Shown here one piece after another: positions 22,669 through 34,098 of a DNA stretch of 64,000 nucleotides. The stretch spans positions 248,001 to 312,000 of the forward strand of contig JABMLP010000014.1 of the NCBI GenBank assembly GCA_013176395.1, read 5' to 3'. The DNA is from Venturia oleaginea. Its lineage: Eukaryota; Ascomycota; Dothideomycetes; Venturiales; Venturiaceae. Under the pieces are notes generated by a model, which was not told the origin of the DNA, did no database searches, and saw nothing but the letters and a program-made list of their open reading frames with translations. The translations under genes were made by a program, and so were the position numbers. How positions within the stretch are numbered: position 1 is the first letter of the stretch; the number at the start of each line of letters is the position of its first letter.

Positions 22669-23753
22669 TTACAAAAAGTAGTCAGGCGGTCCCGTCTGGC
22701 CCTGCTGTTGCTGCTGCTGTTCCTGCCGATGCTGTTCATTCTCTGGCGCGGCATCGAAGACATTGAAGAATCTCTCTCCTGTATCACTGACTTCCAAAAC
22801 CGATGCCAGATTCCCACATCTATAACAGTAATTCGGCGCGGACCACACTGTGCTGAGGCGATCATCGTAGAGGACTTGATATCCTTCTTGACAGAGTTGG
22901 TGGGCGCGGAGGATATGCGACATGCTGTTCACTTCCAGAAACTTCTTGACCACTTGCGCTCCAAACGTGTATCCCGCTCCTCTAGGACTCAACGAAAACT
23001 CGTCTCTTTCAGCATCGGGATCGCTCCACACCAGATCTGCCATCGGTCCTTCGTGCGGTATCTCTCTGAATCGGTCGATGACTTTGATTTGGTCTATGGA
23101 GTGGATGCTTGGACTCAGCCCACCGTGTACGCAGAAGATATCGTTGTTGATGACGACAGAGAGGGTAAGGTAGTCAAACATATCCGTGAAGTAGTGCCAG
23201 ACATTTGCGTTGCCGTATTTTCTTGAACACTCGGTGTAGAAGCCATAGGACTGGGTGACGCCACGCGATTCGTGGTTTCCCCGGATGAGGTGGACGCGGT
23301 GCGGGTAGCGAAGTTTGAGGCAGATGAGAAGAGAGATTGTTTCGACACTGAAGAGACCTCGGTCTACATAATCGCCTAGTTCAGGGGGTTAGAAAGAGTG
23401 GTATTCGACGTGCGCCGCGACATGGGTGGCGCCTGCAGAAGTACTCACCCAGGAAGAGGTAGTTTGTATTCGGACAGAAACCACCTATCCGAAATATCTC
23501 GAGCATATCGAAGAATTGTCCATGGATATCTCCAACGACTGTGACTGGCGCGGCGATGTGCACGACATTGCTCTCCTTCATCAACAGCTCCTTCGTTTTG
23601 GCGCATATTGCTTCGATGACCGAGTCGGCGAGCAGTTCCTTTTTGTACAGTCTCGAAATACACTCATCGAGGTCGACGGTGGCTGTATTCGGTCAGTCTC
23701 CTTCGTCTTGTTGGGGAGTTGACAGGCGTGTGCTCACCCGGGAGTCCTGGCAT
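22669..23753 (-). CDS. ppg1: PP2A-family Ser/Thr phosphatase Ppg1
   Basis: Exons 23738-23753, 23449-23682 and 22669-23375; 957 nt, 318 residues. The phosphoesterase motifs are all present: GDIHGQ, GDYVDRG, RGNHES, then [18 protein letters not shown] and [11 protein letters not shown]. The start MPGLPATVDLDECISRLYKK, HIAAPVTVVGDIHG and the C-terminal Gln-rich stretch ending in DYFL point to Ppg1 rather than PP2A (Pph21), PP4 or Sit4. The terminal YFL matches the methyl-acceptor tail shared by PP2A-like catalytic subunits. In yeast Ppg1 works with the Far (STRIPAK-like) complex and was first linked to glycogen accumulation. It is convergent with rdi1. Confidence 0.92.
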
Positions 23754-24615
23754 GTTCACCTATTGGGACGGATGCCAGGTCTTCTTTGTGTTGTGCGATG
23801 CAGAATTCGTGGTCGTCGTTCAGTCATCGTCTTATGGTTGAAGGTCGCGGGTCATAGTCTGTCGCGTTGTTGGTGGTGTAGTGAAGGGCCTGTATGATTG
23901 CAAGGGTCCTGTATTCTACGATTTACGAGATGGTGCCCGGAGCGGCATATCCAATCACTATTCGCTTTCTCTTCACACACAAAATTGAGTCGGAAAGGAT
24001 GCAATATCTGCTTGTGTCTTTGCTCTGGTTCCATTACTGCTGTGTGTTTACTACAACGATGTTTGAGCCTTCTCTGCTATTGAGATGGAATGCTTTGATT
24101 CGGCAGAATATTCCATTGATGGCGTAGCGCATCCGGATACGTCTCCCTTTCACGAGATCAGTCCGCCTCATTATTTCCCATTGAACAGCCTGAGCCATCA
24201 TCCTTCACTCTCTCTTCTTCTCCATTTCCTTCCCGTCCCCGGTCTCTCGGTATTGTCGGATGTCTCGCTTGTCTCGCTTGTCTCGTCAAGTACAATCGCC
24301 GAGTGATACGTGGTTGATGAGACGAGCAAGGTAGTTCTGGCGAAGCGCTGTGTTTCCCTCACCTCCAACATCAAGTTTCATTTTGTCAAGAGCTCCAACA
24401 CACTAAGTCCATCGACTCTACCAGACGTGATACCTCGCGACCTTCACTTCCGCACTGCTTCCGAAGCCATCTGGCACAATCCTGGCTGTCCTAATCGAAG
24501 TCTGATACCCAGCTTGCTTAAACCTTTGTCAATCGGTACGTCGATATCTTTTGCTAGCTTTTACTCTCACCCTTTTCTGCTTCCTAATTACAAGACGATT
24601 TTACAGAGAGCTGAA
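23754..24615. other. Divergent promoter region of ppg1 and the proline-rich gene
   Basis: Contains pyrimidine-rich tracts around 24190-24260. No gene recognised. Confidence 0.5.
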
Positions 24616-27004
24616 ATGAGCCATCTGCCTCCTCCGCCACCGAATGTGGCTCCATACACACCACCTCAGCCTCAAGGGAGACAGCAGTATCCTTACCCAT
24701 ATCAAGGCCAACCTGCATACCCTCCTCCTCCATCGCCTGGGTATGCCAACCCTCCTTACCACTCCAATGGCTACGGACAAGACCATTCTGCGCCACCACG
24801 GAGCGGCCCTCCTGGGTATGTATTTTCCCCCCTTTCCTCTTTCTCCCCCCAATGCAAGCTTCTCAAGGACCCGATCCGTCTTTTGCCAATAAACTGGATA
24901 TCCAAAGGACGCTACCCTTTTTCATGATCCGCGCTTTAACCACACTTCACACTTTCGGCCTCAGGCATCCGTCGCTTTTCTCCTGCTCAACTTCACTTGT
25001 CCATGGGTGCACTTTCCGCGCTCCCTCGCGTCGCATTTCATTTGTTTACGCGCTTCCTCTCTCATGACCGTCTCTTTGACACACTCATCTCAACTAATCA
25101 ATTTTTTCTGCGAAGTCCACCAAAATCCAAGATGCAAGTAACGCGGTATCCACCTCCCCCAGGACGTCGTCCGTATCCAAGCCAGCAAGGACAGCCAAGT
25201 CAGCCGCCGCCAGCTTATCCTCCATACCCGCCACCCCCTCACCCAAATGCGTATCATCAGTATCCACTACCACCACCACCACCAGCTGCTGCAGGCCATT
25301 ATCCTCCTCCCCAGCATTCACTCCAACCGGCACCGCAACACGCACCCCAGCATCCCCCACCACCTCCGAACCAGGCACCATACACTGGCTACAATCAGAC
25401 GCTTCCAGCCTATCCTCCATATCCACCACCTCCTCAGTCGAACGCGTATCATCAGTATCCACCACCACCACCTGTTAACCAATCAAGTCCTCCGTACTCG
25501 GCTCCTCAAGCGCCACCAACTCACTACCAGCCTCAGCCGGCGTGGTCGCCTCCTTCATCTGCCACGTTACAGCGCGGGCCGCCTCCAGCGCGCACACCTG
25601 CGCACTCTGTAGTCTCGAGCGCGTCGCCTGCTGCTCCTTACCGTCCCGGACCAGAGGTGATCAAGGAACGAAATGACCCCACTTTCTATGACGGATGGGA
25701 CGATGATGAGTTCGACATGGAGGACGTGGTATGGCCCAAGTCCAGTGATGCTATTGATGAACGATTCAGTATAGGCCAGTACAGTATGTGGATTGACTTA
25801 CTGTTCCTGGCATCGTTGCTAACCATCCTTAGTCTGGCACCCTGCTGAAAGACTGACGCGTGCAATCTCTTCAAACATTGATGTTCCATTACTGGCTGCC
25901 CCTGTAGTCCAAAGACATGATCGTAATATCATTGTGTCGAAGTACTTCCAAGGAAAGCCGGAAGAAAATGAGGGCTCCGAATACATCTACACTTTTCAGC
26001 GCATCCGTAATGTTGAAAGCGAATGGGCCGAAAGAAAAGATGATCCTATCTTCCGAACCTTTTCACCTCAAGATATCAACAGATTTCTGGACGTCGAGCA
26101 GGTCAGACAACAAGTCTTAGGGGATGCAACGCGACTGCGAGAGTCTGATAATCAAGACGAGCCCGATGTCATGGGAAGCCTTGAACAAGTACTGTCTTCG
26201 TATATTGGCACAAATCCAGCTTCAGCCTCTGGTTCTACTGCTGGGCCTCCGGACGCTATGGCTGTCACGGGTGGTAGCACAGAGGCTTTACTGGCTTCTC
26301 TTGGTGTTTCAGGCGAAGCCAAACCTGTCTACACCACGCCATTTCCAGCGTATGCCCCATCCAATGAACAGGTCTTCACGTCTTCTCGACGAACTTCTTC
26401 TGTCCAGTCTCCACATCAAGCACCTCCTTCGCAGCACGCGAAGCCCCCTCCGCAAGTCTACCATGGCCTACCGCTGAATCATCCTTTGCCGCCTCCCCCA
26501 TCGGCATATCGACCTCCTCATCTACAGCCGCCATACTCAAATCAACCACCACCGAACAACCATTACTCGAGTCGTCCACCACCACCAATGGGTTACCAGA
26601 ATTATCCGCCTCCGCCTTCTACGAGTAGCTACCAGACTTCAGCGCCTTTGTACAATCGCAAGCGGTCCGCTTCAATCGACTCTTTCCCAGATCCTTGGAA
26701 GGTCGGAACTGGTCGTGACAACACTCCATCTGCGAACGGCCCTGGAACCCCCGTGGGCTCGGATTTTGGAGATTTTCAGGTTAACGGAAGTGCTTCGGAA
26801 AACACCCTCAAAGCAGAGTCCAGGTCGCCTCCTTCAAGACATTCTGGTGACTACGGAGACTACAAGAAGCGAAAGATTGACGAGAACGAAGGCTTGCAGC
26901 GCAAGCGTAGCAAGCCAAAGGTCAACGTCGATTCCGCATACCAGTAAGAACCTGGTCAGAATTTATGGTAGCTCATCACTAACAGATATAGACGTCGTTG
27001 GTGA
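24616..27004 (+). CDS. Large proline-rich protein with basic C-terminus, unrecognised family
   Basis: Exons 24616-24815, 25116-25783, 25833-26943 and 26992-27004; 1992 nt in frame, 663 residues. The first third is Pro/Tyr/Gln-rich repeat (PPYPPPP, NAYHQY). A more ordered middle follows: FYDGWDDDEFDMEDVVWP, then across intron 2 IWHPAERLTRAISS, DVPLLAAPVVQRHDRNIIVS, KYFQG and EYIYTFQRIRNVESEWAERK. The C-terminus has NRKRSAS, DYKKRKIDENEG and QRKRSKPKV, which look like nuclear localisation signals, and ends AYQRRW if the 48-nt last intron is spliced (otherwise it ends AYQ). No known domain is recognised. Composition suggests a nuclear RNA- or chromatin-associated scaffold, but that is a guess. 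Confidence 0.75.
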
Positions 27005-28736
27005 ATTGATGTTGTCTCTCTCGATTGATGCACCTTTCACTTACAGACTATCTAGTGACGAGTTGCCGTTTCGTAAAAAGCGACCAACATGTTCTGAACA
27101 GACTCATCGTCCTACCGGGCGCTTACTTCAACTCTCCCAAGATTCCACCAAAAACAACGAGCCAACTGCAGCCCGCCTTTGTTGGCAGCTCACCGCATGA
27201 CAGGGCCCAAGAGCCATAATGTTACGTTTCACCAGCGATCGACTTCCGGAATGTCTTATCGCCATCATCTGTACGCTTACCTTCCCGCCACTTGTATAAT
27301 ACGGCTACGATTTTTTCTTCTTCACGACCGGTTTGACTTTCTTAATAACTTCATTTTCAGTCTTGTACTCTTTCTTCCTGGTGTCCACAGTCCGCGGATC
27401 GGAAAATCCTTGGTCCTATTCTCGCTCTTGCATTTCCCGACGAATTCTGGATCCACTGGCTGCCGTTTTCCTGTTTATTCTGGTCCTAGGCAAAGTCTGG
27501 GATCTGTTTCATGGTCATAGTGGAGCATATTGGCGTTGCTAACAATGGGTAACAAAAGACCGAGTCTGGACCTGCTTCCCAATTTTCATCAGCAGCTTTT
27601 ATCAGATAGATTTATTCTTCAAGTTCTATCTTCTCAGTCTTGATCGTATTGGTTCAATCTTCAACTTTCCTGCGTCTCTGTCAATTCTCACTATCTGCCA
27701 ACTCACAACTAACACGAAACTCTGAGAACATCTACCATTTCAAATCTTCACCATGCCCAATTTCGATGTCCAATTTCAGTCAGCCTCGTCGAATGCGTCG
27801 ATATCAGCAGCTTCCTCCACTGTTCCATTTCCTCGACCCCATCGATTTTCAACTCCAGTCGCATGATGCCTTCGACCCATGCTTGACCCTCTCGCTCAGC
27901 TAATCCACCCGGTCTATCAGATTCTCTCGCTTAACACGTACAGCTGATTGTCAACTCGCCAATAGACGCTCAATTGCGAGCGCAAATTCCGATACCATAT
28001 CGGTCTCGACTTAATGCTGTCTGCTATTTGCGATACAATTGGAGTAAAAGAGTTTCGTGCAATGCTGCCCGAGGAATGCGCATATGACGAAGGGTCACGA
28101 TCCAATTTTCCCAAGGTTCTTTTCAAACGCCGCAAGTCGTGAAAGCTATACCTCAAGATCAAGCGCTTTTTTTTCTTTCTTCAATGGAGATAATTCATGG
28201 CCTACCAGTCGGTCGATTGGACTAGCGATCTTCGAGCGTGCATATGTGTGTTGGACAATGACCTTCGCATAAGCATGTGGAATACTCGAGTTCTATTTGA
28301 GATGCGATTTTCTCAATCCAAGAAATGGATGTATTCGGAGACTCTCTAAGGGCCTGCTGATTCATCCGTCGGCGTTGAAACCAGTAGACTTGACTAGATA
28401 AGCAAGATTTGTGTCTGTCGCCTGGGGTCAAAGGCCGAGTCGACGATCAGGCCGCTCTGTTTAAACCATTGATTCACATAAAAATTCAAGCCCGCCAGAT
28501 CGGTGATCGGAGGATGTCGAAGTAGCCGTTTGAGGTCACGCTGTTGGGTCCAAAAGTTTCGTTCAGAGTATACCTTCACGTCCCTCAAGTCCCTGTTCGG
28601 TCCTATCGCAAACCCCCATCCAGCCGGCTAAACCTCCGGTAACGGGCAACGCAACTCACTTAGCGTTTGCACCACGCATATCTCGAGACAAGCAATTGTG
28701 ACGAACGTTGATGTTGATATCCTGTAAATCTTTCGC
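27005..28736. other. Intergenic stretch, 1.7 kb
   Basis: No convincing gene. A minus-strand frame at 28394-28588 (GLNFYVNQWFKQSGLIVDS) and the frames beside it, separated by stops, may be a relic but match nothing I know. Confidence 0.45.
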
Positions 28737-29322
28737 CTACTTCGCTTGCTCTTTCCTCTCACCCTTCCCCTCCTCCCAAGTCTTTTGCTCCTTTACAAAT
28801 TCCTCCTTCATCCTCTGATATCCCTCGTGTTCTTTACACCGTTGCCAGACTGCTTTGAATATTTCCGAGGCTTCTAATTTGTCGGCGTGGTCCTTATGGG
28901 TTGTGCTTTTTGCGAGTTCTTTGTTGTCTGTGGAGTATTTTTTGCCGCCGGCGTGGTTTGCGTAGCGTTTTGAGCGCGTCATGCCCTGTTGGAGGTTGTT
29001 AGGAGAGGTTAAAGGGGAGGGAATACGAGTGACGGGCTTCCAGGAGATGACGTCGATGAACGAGTAGTCATAGAAAAATCCAACTCACCATCTGGATAAA
29101 CTTCCTCGCCATATCCATGCCCACGAAATCATCATCGTCTCCATACCGCTCGAACCTCTCCCATAGATGCCGCGAACTCTTTTTGGCGATTTCAACAGTT
29201 CTGAAACGCCATAGGGGGAGGAGTTCAGATTTGTAGGGTTCGAAGGTTAGCACGCCTTGTTCGCCGCGGCCTATGCGGTAGGTGAATTTCGAGGGTGAGG
29301 AGGAGGCGGTTAGTTTGGTCAT
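28737..29322 (-). CDS. DUF4385 family protein
   Basis: Exons 29089-29322 and 28737-28985 with a 103-nt intron; 483 nt, 160 residues. Family landmarks: FTYRIGRGEQGVLTFEPYKS, LLPLWRFRTVEIAKKSS, DDFVGMDMARKFIQMGMTRS, KRYANHAGGKKY, then a Lys/Glu-rich tail with EASEIFKAVWQRCKEHEGY. DUF4385 proteins are short, occur in fungi, algae and some bacteria/phages, and lack an assigned reaction to my knowledge. The gene is complete. The intron falls inside the most conserved block, so a single-exon call would truncate it. Confidence 0.88.
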
Positions 29323-30424
29323 GATGGAAAGGGATGGGTGAGAGATGGAGTATGCATTGCGCAGTTTGAATGAGTGACTTCAAGGAGGCGAGGAGAAGTG
29401 ATTGTGATGGGGTGGAGCAGAAATTGTTGATTGTATCGTGGAATTGTTATTAATTGAGAGGAAGAGTACAGTTGACGATATATGGGGTTGAATGGGCAAA
29501 TGTCGTGTCGTGTTGTGTAGCTGGTGCAGGTCTACCGTCCAAAACATGTAGCGTTAACCATGACGTCGTGCATTAGTACAGGAAGAAAAATGGACCTGAT
29601 CTGATCGTTTGACGATAGCGGGAGAACACTAACAAGTATTGTAGCTTGTGCATCAACGTGGATACTCTGAAGTCTTTTGACTGACTGACTGACTGAGTAT
29701 CAATTGCTAAGGACTTACCTCTGTAGGATACGACCATTCCCGAGGCTTCTTAGATATACTAGGCCTATTTAGAGGACTTCTAATTACTTACAGGTCGAAA
29801 TTAACTGATCAACGTGTTTCGGCCAGGCTTCGCTGTCCGGTAGAGCTGCTGGAAAAGGAGATCTGACCGGTCAAAGATATTAGAGTGTAGGCGTTGACTG
29901 GCTCAAAAGGACTATCTATCCAAAATTGTTTTCACTTTATAATACGAAAGGCCTGACCGGGTTCCCCACTTCATCTCGCAAGGAGATGACGGTGCTGGCG
30001 CAAGAATAGATTATAGAGCCATAAAGGCTTGGCCGTCAGAAAGCGACGGGTACCGCGTGCGCCATGCGGTTCTAATCGGAAAAGATTGAAAGCTCGTAGC
30101 TCGTATATATTCGCGAGATGCATCCACGCGCCAAGGAGAGCTATAAAGGCTAAAGCATCACATCATTGGTTTCAAGGTAAAAGGTTTGCGGAGGTGATAT
30201 TGCGAAATTAAAAAAGATTGAAATCCCACACACTACCTGGTGTCTTGGAGATCCGCTTTCGAGAACGGAATGTCGTGCGGACTGTGGTGCGTAACTCGCA
30301 CGTCGGCAGAGCCTTATATAAGTTCGGACATGGTTTCTCTGTATATCGTTTAGCCGTCTCGTTCGATAGTGAAATAATATAAGGCGAGCATGATGGCCAC
30401 CATTCTCTCATTACCACAGCTACA
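29323..30424. other. Repeat-like spacer upstream of the secreted-protein gene
   Basis: No gene seen. Sequence around 29700-30230 has the look of old repeat DNA (short CTGAC runs at 29677-29692, scattered TA-rich blocks), but no ends could be defined. Confidence 0.4.
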
Positions 30425-30857
30425 ATGCAGCTCTCTACCCTCCTGTTCGCTATAATTGCTGTGTAAGTATAATCTGTTCTTCTGATCACTTGATACCGAT
30501 TAATTCGTGAGATGGTGCCTTGGGCCCGCTCTAACAACTTGTAGCACCGGAATCGCACCCGCCGACTCAGCCAGGATCACTAGGGGTTGCTGCAATCCAG
30601 AAAATGGAAAAGCTTGGAAGCCATTTGCAACAGGTCGATGCTGCCAGCTCATCATGCAATCATATATAATAACGCTGGGTGGCAAGAATTCAGTAGGTGA
30701 ACTGTTTCTGTAAGCTTTAAGCAGGGCTGACGGTTCTTAGTGTAGTATGATGGGTTTCGATGGCGATCTATCATCCTTTCATAATTGCTGTGTTAAGGAG
30801 GGAATTGCACGCAAAACGCCAGATTGGATTGCGTGTATGCCTCCTGGTGGTACTTGA
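30425..30857 (+). CDS. Small secreted cysteine-rich protein, effector-like
   Basis: Exons 30425-30462, 30545-30692 and 30741-30857 (introns 82 and 48 nt, GT-AG); 303 nt, 100 residues. Residues 1-21 are a clean signal peptide (MQLSTLLFAIIAVTGIAPADS). The mature ~79 residues hold eight cysteines in the order CC, CC, C, CC, C (ARITRGCCNP, GRCCQL, NSCSMMGF, FHNCCVKEG, WIACMPPGG), even-numbered as expected for disulfide-bonded secreted proteins. Three exons with an intron inside the signal peptide is common for small secreted fungal proteins. It has no recognised family. The neighbourhood (solo LTR, active-looking transposon, repeat-like spacers) is typical for fast-evolving effector or antimicrobial candidates. 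Activity is not shown by the sequence. Confidence 0.75.
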
Positions 30858-31769
30858 CGATCCGAGCTTGCTAAGGTGGTTGAGAGAGACGATAAAGAAG
30901 GGAATAGCTTGGAAGCAATTACTAATGGATGAGAAGTTGAGATGTTTTCAAATAAGAAGAATTTCTGGTTACCCTTGACAATAACGTATATGAATGGATT
31001 GAACTGACATACGGTCCTATTTTCTTGAGGTGCAGAATTAATTCTGCCTCCTTGACTACTAAAGGTCACCTAGCCGGCTCTTGTGCTCACTCACTCTTTG
31101 CCTCGTCTCCGAATCAGCAGCACTTCTGTTCCAACTAGAGCGTCTAATTGATGATAAGAATCAACTTCGAGTTCTTCATAACATGATCACTCCAGACGCT
31201 GAGATTCGTATGAGGTCAAGGTGACATCGTACATATCAGATCGGTATCGATCCCAAGGGCTGTTGATGCTCTTGCCGCAATACCGGATCGTGACTTCGGT
31301 CAGGACCGTGTATACAACCGCCACCAGCATCAGTAAAGAATAGTTTACTACATGGTTCAAACTGCCGGAAGAACACGAGGCCTGCTACACCTCTGAAACA
31401 TTTTCATATCTTTACTTGTTCACTTGGTCATTCAACCAGTGATACTAAGTCCAATTGGGCGGGCATGTTTGGTCGCCACTAGCGAGTTTCCAATCCACCG
31501 TATGATTCCCTGTACTCTTGTATCGCCCTCCATGTGCCGGGCCTTTCCTGTCGGAGGGAATCTAACATTGAGTTGCCGACGCAGGGCGATGTGTGCACCT
31601 CAGCAACGCGACTGCTACCCGCAACCGCGTGCAGCATGCCTTCACGACCCTGTTGTAGCAAGTTTGTCCTAGCAAGCAAGAGTATCAGATTGCTAGCTGC
31701 CTAGTTATATCATCAAGTACTGTCTTTATTAGGCTCAGCAGCATTCCGGTCACACATTCGTCAACCTAA
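30858..31769. other. Intergenic stretch
   Basis: No supported gene; short frames on both strands only. Confidence 0.45.
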
Positions 31770-32024
31770 TGTCACGGTACGACCGCGGACAAGTCCTTCC
31801 CGCCGTTGGGGTGGCCCCACGATACGTGATCAAGGCAGAACCGTAGTTCTGCCGAGGAAAGGTTTTAAAGCCTGCGTGGCTTCAACCAGTTCGTAGCTCT
31901 TTGAGCTACGTCCTGTCGTCAAACCTGCCTGTTGGTTTGCCTGCCAGTTCGTATGTAGCCTGTTGAATGATACCTGTTCCTGCTGCTGCTCCTTCCTCCT
32001 GATACCCGAACCCGCCCCGTGACA
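31770..32024. repeat. Solo LTR of an LTR retrotransposon
   Basis: A 255-bp block starts TGTCACGG and ends CCGTGACA, a perfect 8-bp inverted terminus of TG...CA type. No primer-binding site with gag/pol frames follows on either side, so only one LTR is left, the usual outcome of LTR-LTR recombination. The flanking 5-mers (CCTAA and CTTAC) are similar but not identical, so the target duplication is eroded or the insertion is older. It lies 86 bp from the Fot1/pogo element. Confidence 0.65.
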
Positions 32025-32110
32025 CTTACAACTAGCGTGTTTTTTAGCCCTACCTAGAAATCTTTCCCTAAAAATCTATTTTCTACCGGTCTATAACCAC
32101 GCTATATATA

Positions 32111-33941
32111 ACGTGTTCCACCACCGAGCTGGTCAAAAAGGCTTGGCACGACCAACTCATGTTACGACTCTTCAATTTAATCGCTATTAACAATAGATTC
32201 TAAGTCCGTCGTGCTGCTATCTGATTCAGATGATATCTCGATATCTTTTTACAAGTTCGCGCATTATGCCCAGTTGCGCCGCAGTTCCTACAGCGCCGTT
32301 GAGTTGGTCGGGCTATTTCTTGACCACCACTACCACGAGCCTTCTTTGATCCCTGAGGCGCGACAGACGCCTCGGCAGCTACCTGCGCTGCTACAGTCCC
32401 ATACTCTATAGTACCACCTTGCTGGATCCACTTCCTTTTGCGCCATTTTCGCTTTGTCATTACTGCCAATTGCTCTTCAAGCTCGCGGTTGCGCGCAACA
32501 AGTAGAGCGTTTTGGTGTAGCATCAATTCAGCGCCCTTGACAAGCTGGGAAAAGCCTGCCTGCGCAGTAACTGGTGACCGAGTAAAGGACTCGCTTACGA
32601 GCTTGGATTGGGATCCAAATTCTTGAGTATTGCTTGGAGTCTTCGACTGCCACGGCGTCTCCTGCGGTGGGGGTGCTGGTGGGGTACGTAGCCGTACTTC
32701 AAGGCGATCCAATACCACCTCCGCGTTGATAGGGACTAGCACTACCATCTCAAAAGCCTTTTGACAGTTCTCTTCTGTAAACACGTCGAAAAACGCGTCT
32801 TTGAAGGCTGGGAGGAAGCCTTCTTTGTTGATATGGTAGACGCGTCGGCGTGCCAAGTCTCGAACTCGTTGAGAGTACTTGCACTTCAACGGCGAGAAGC
32901 AGACCACATCAAGCGGCTGGAGGATATGCGATGAATGAGGTGGCATACAGAGCGTTATGATCTTATGTTCGAGGCAGTAGTCCTTGATATCCTGGTTGAG
33001 ATGGCTCTCATGGCCGTCCAAGATGAGCTGCCTATACCCCCCCACTTGACGCGCCTTTGTATACGCGTTAAAGTGCTTCAACCACTCAAGACCAAGCGCG
33101 TTGTTTGTCCAGCCGTTCTCAGAGACCGAGAGCTTCCAATTCCGTGGTATATCTGCCTCCTCATACCACGCAGAGATGTGAACGCGTCCTTTGTAGATAA
33201 TGAATGGCGGGGTCGCATACCCAGCGGCGCAGATGCTCTGGATAACTGTAACCCACTCGCGATCGCCTGGCTGGATCAAATTAGGCCGTGTACGTCTTTC
33301 AGAAGCTGTGACGACCTTCATTGACCCAATAACGCCCATCTGGAAGCCAATCTCGTCAAAGTTGTGCGTATCCTCGTCGTGGATGCCGTACTTGGCCTTA
33401 GTGTCTGCAACGAGCTTGAACCACGCGCCAATAATCTCTGGATCTTCCTGTAGTATCCTCTGCCTATCCTTAGCTCGATTGAAGGCCATCTTGAGCTCAT
33501 CTGAGCGCGTTATAAACCTCTCAGCCCAGTTTTTCCCTACTGGCTCTCCACCGCGTACACCTAGTAGTTTATCCGCCATATCTGCCACCTCACACAGCCG
33601 GGGCGCGAATCCTCGCGAATCGAGGTCGAGGATGTATTGGACAATTGTCTGCTCTTCAGTCGTAGTGAGCTTGTGTTGGGCGTTGCGAGTATCTAGGCGA
33701 TACGTGATTCCGTTGTATCGGCTAGTCAATGTTGAAGAAGGTACATCAAACGCTTCAGCAGCGCGCCGGAGGCTTCGGAATTGGTGGGTGTTATAGGCAG
33801 AAAGGGCAAGCTGAATTCTGCCTTCTCTGTTAGATAATTGCGCATTTTGTTGTTGAGACATATCGTGTTAATGAGGGAGTTGGTCGTCTTGGCAGAAACT
33901 GACCAGCTCGGTGGGTTGACCAGCTCGGTGGTGGAACACGT
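32111..33941 (-). mobile_element. Complete Fot1/pogo-type DNA transposon
   Basis: 1831 bp bounded by inverted ends: the left begins ACGTGTTCCACCACCGAGCT and the right end read backwards is the same 20 bases, continuing to GGTC (24+ bp perfect). Each end is flanked by TA (32109-32110 and 33942-33943), the duplicated target of Tc1/mariner elements. At the right end the subterminal motif GACCAGCTCGGTGG occurs twice (33901-33914, 33918-33931), but only once at the left. The single transposase gene is intact, so the element may be autonomous and recent. Confidence 0.93.
32200..33861 (-). CDS. Fot1/pogo transposase (DD35D, C-terminal zinc knuckle)
   Basis: 553 residues, no intron, ATG in place. 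Residues ~10-60 form a psq-like helix-turn-helix (IRLAL/LRRAAEAFDVPSSTLTSR type), ~65-130 the Tc5-type DNA-binding region (WAERFITRS). The DDE endonuclease has D169 (NFDEIGFQMG), D282 (LILDGHESH) and D318 (SHILQPLDVV), i.e. 35 residues between the last two, as in Fot1/pogo. Near the C-terminus CRNCGATGHNARTC is a CCHC zinc knuckle preceded by a basic stretch (KRKWRKRKW), probably for DNA binding and nuclear entry. It cuts and pastes its element at TA sites. No stop or frameshift seen, unlike the copies at 1-879 and 53610-54045. Confidence 0.95.
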   Translation of the reverse strand: MSQQQNAQLSNREGRIQLALSAYNTHQFRSLRRAAEAFDVPSSTLTSRYNGITYRLDTRNAQHKLTTTEEQTIVQYILDLDSRGFAPRLCEVADMADKLLGVRGGEPVGKNWAERFITRSDELKMAFNRAKDRQRILQEDPEIIGAWFKLVADTKAKYGIHDEDTHNFDEIGFQMGVIGSMKVVTASERRTRPNLIQPGDREWVTVIQSICAAGYATPPFIIYKGRVHISAWYEEADIPRNWKLSVSENGWTNNALGLEWLKHFNAYTKARQVGGYRQLILDGHESHLNQDIKDYCLEHKIITLCMPPHSSHILQPLDVVCFSPLKCKYSQRVRDLARRRVYHINKEGFLPAFKDAFFDVFTEENCQKAFEMVVLVPINAEVVLDRLEVRLRTPPAPPPQETPWQSKTPSNTQEFGSQSKLVSESFTRSPVTAQAGFSQLVKGAELMLHQNALLVARNRELEEQLAVMTKRKWRKRKWIQQGGTIEYGTVAAQVAAEASVAPQGSKKARGSGGQEIARPTQRRCRNCGATGHNARTCKKISRYHLNQIAARRT

Positions 33942-34098
33942 TATAAGAAATCTAAATAGAAGGAAAGTTTCTAAATAGGCTATCTTACGGGCCTCTAAAA
34001 AAAATTCACCCAAGTTCTTTCTACAAGTAGCTACTGCGGACAAGTTTTGTCAACTTTGCGAGACTTGGACTGTTGTATCTGAATCTCTTCTCTGCAAG

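Noticed and set aside
25094..25471. Minus-strand 125-codon frame opposite the proline-rich gene
   Set aside because: Shadow of the CCN-rich codons of the plus-strand gene.
30029..30211. Possible rRNA- or tRNA-like segment around GGTACCGCG and GGAAAAGATTGAAAGCTCG
   Set aside because: No tRNA fold could be made and the match to rRNA is only a few bases.
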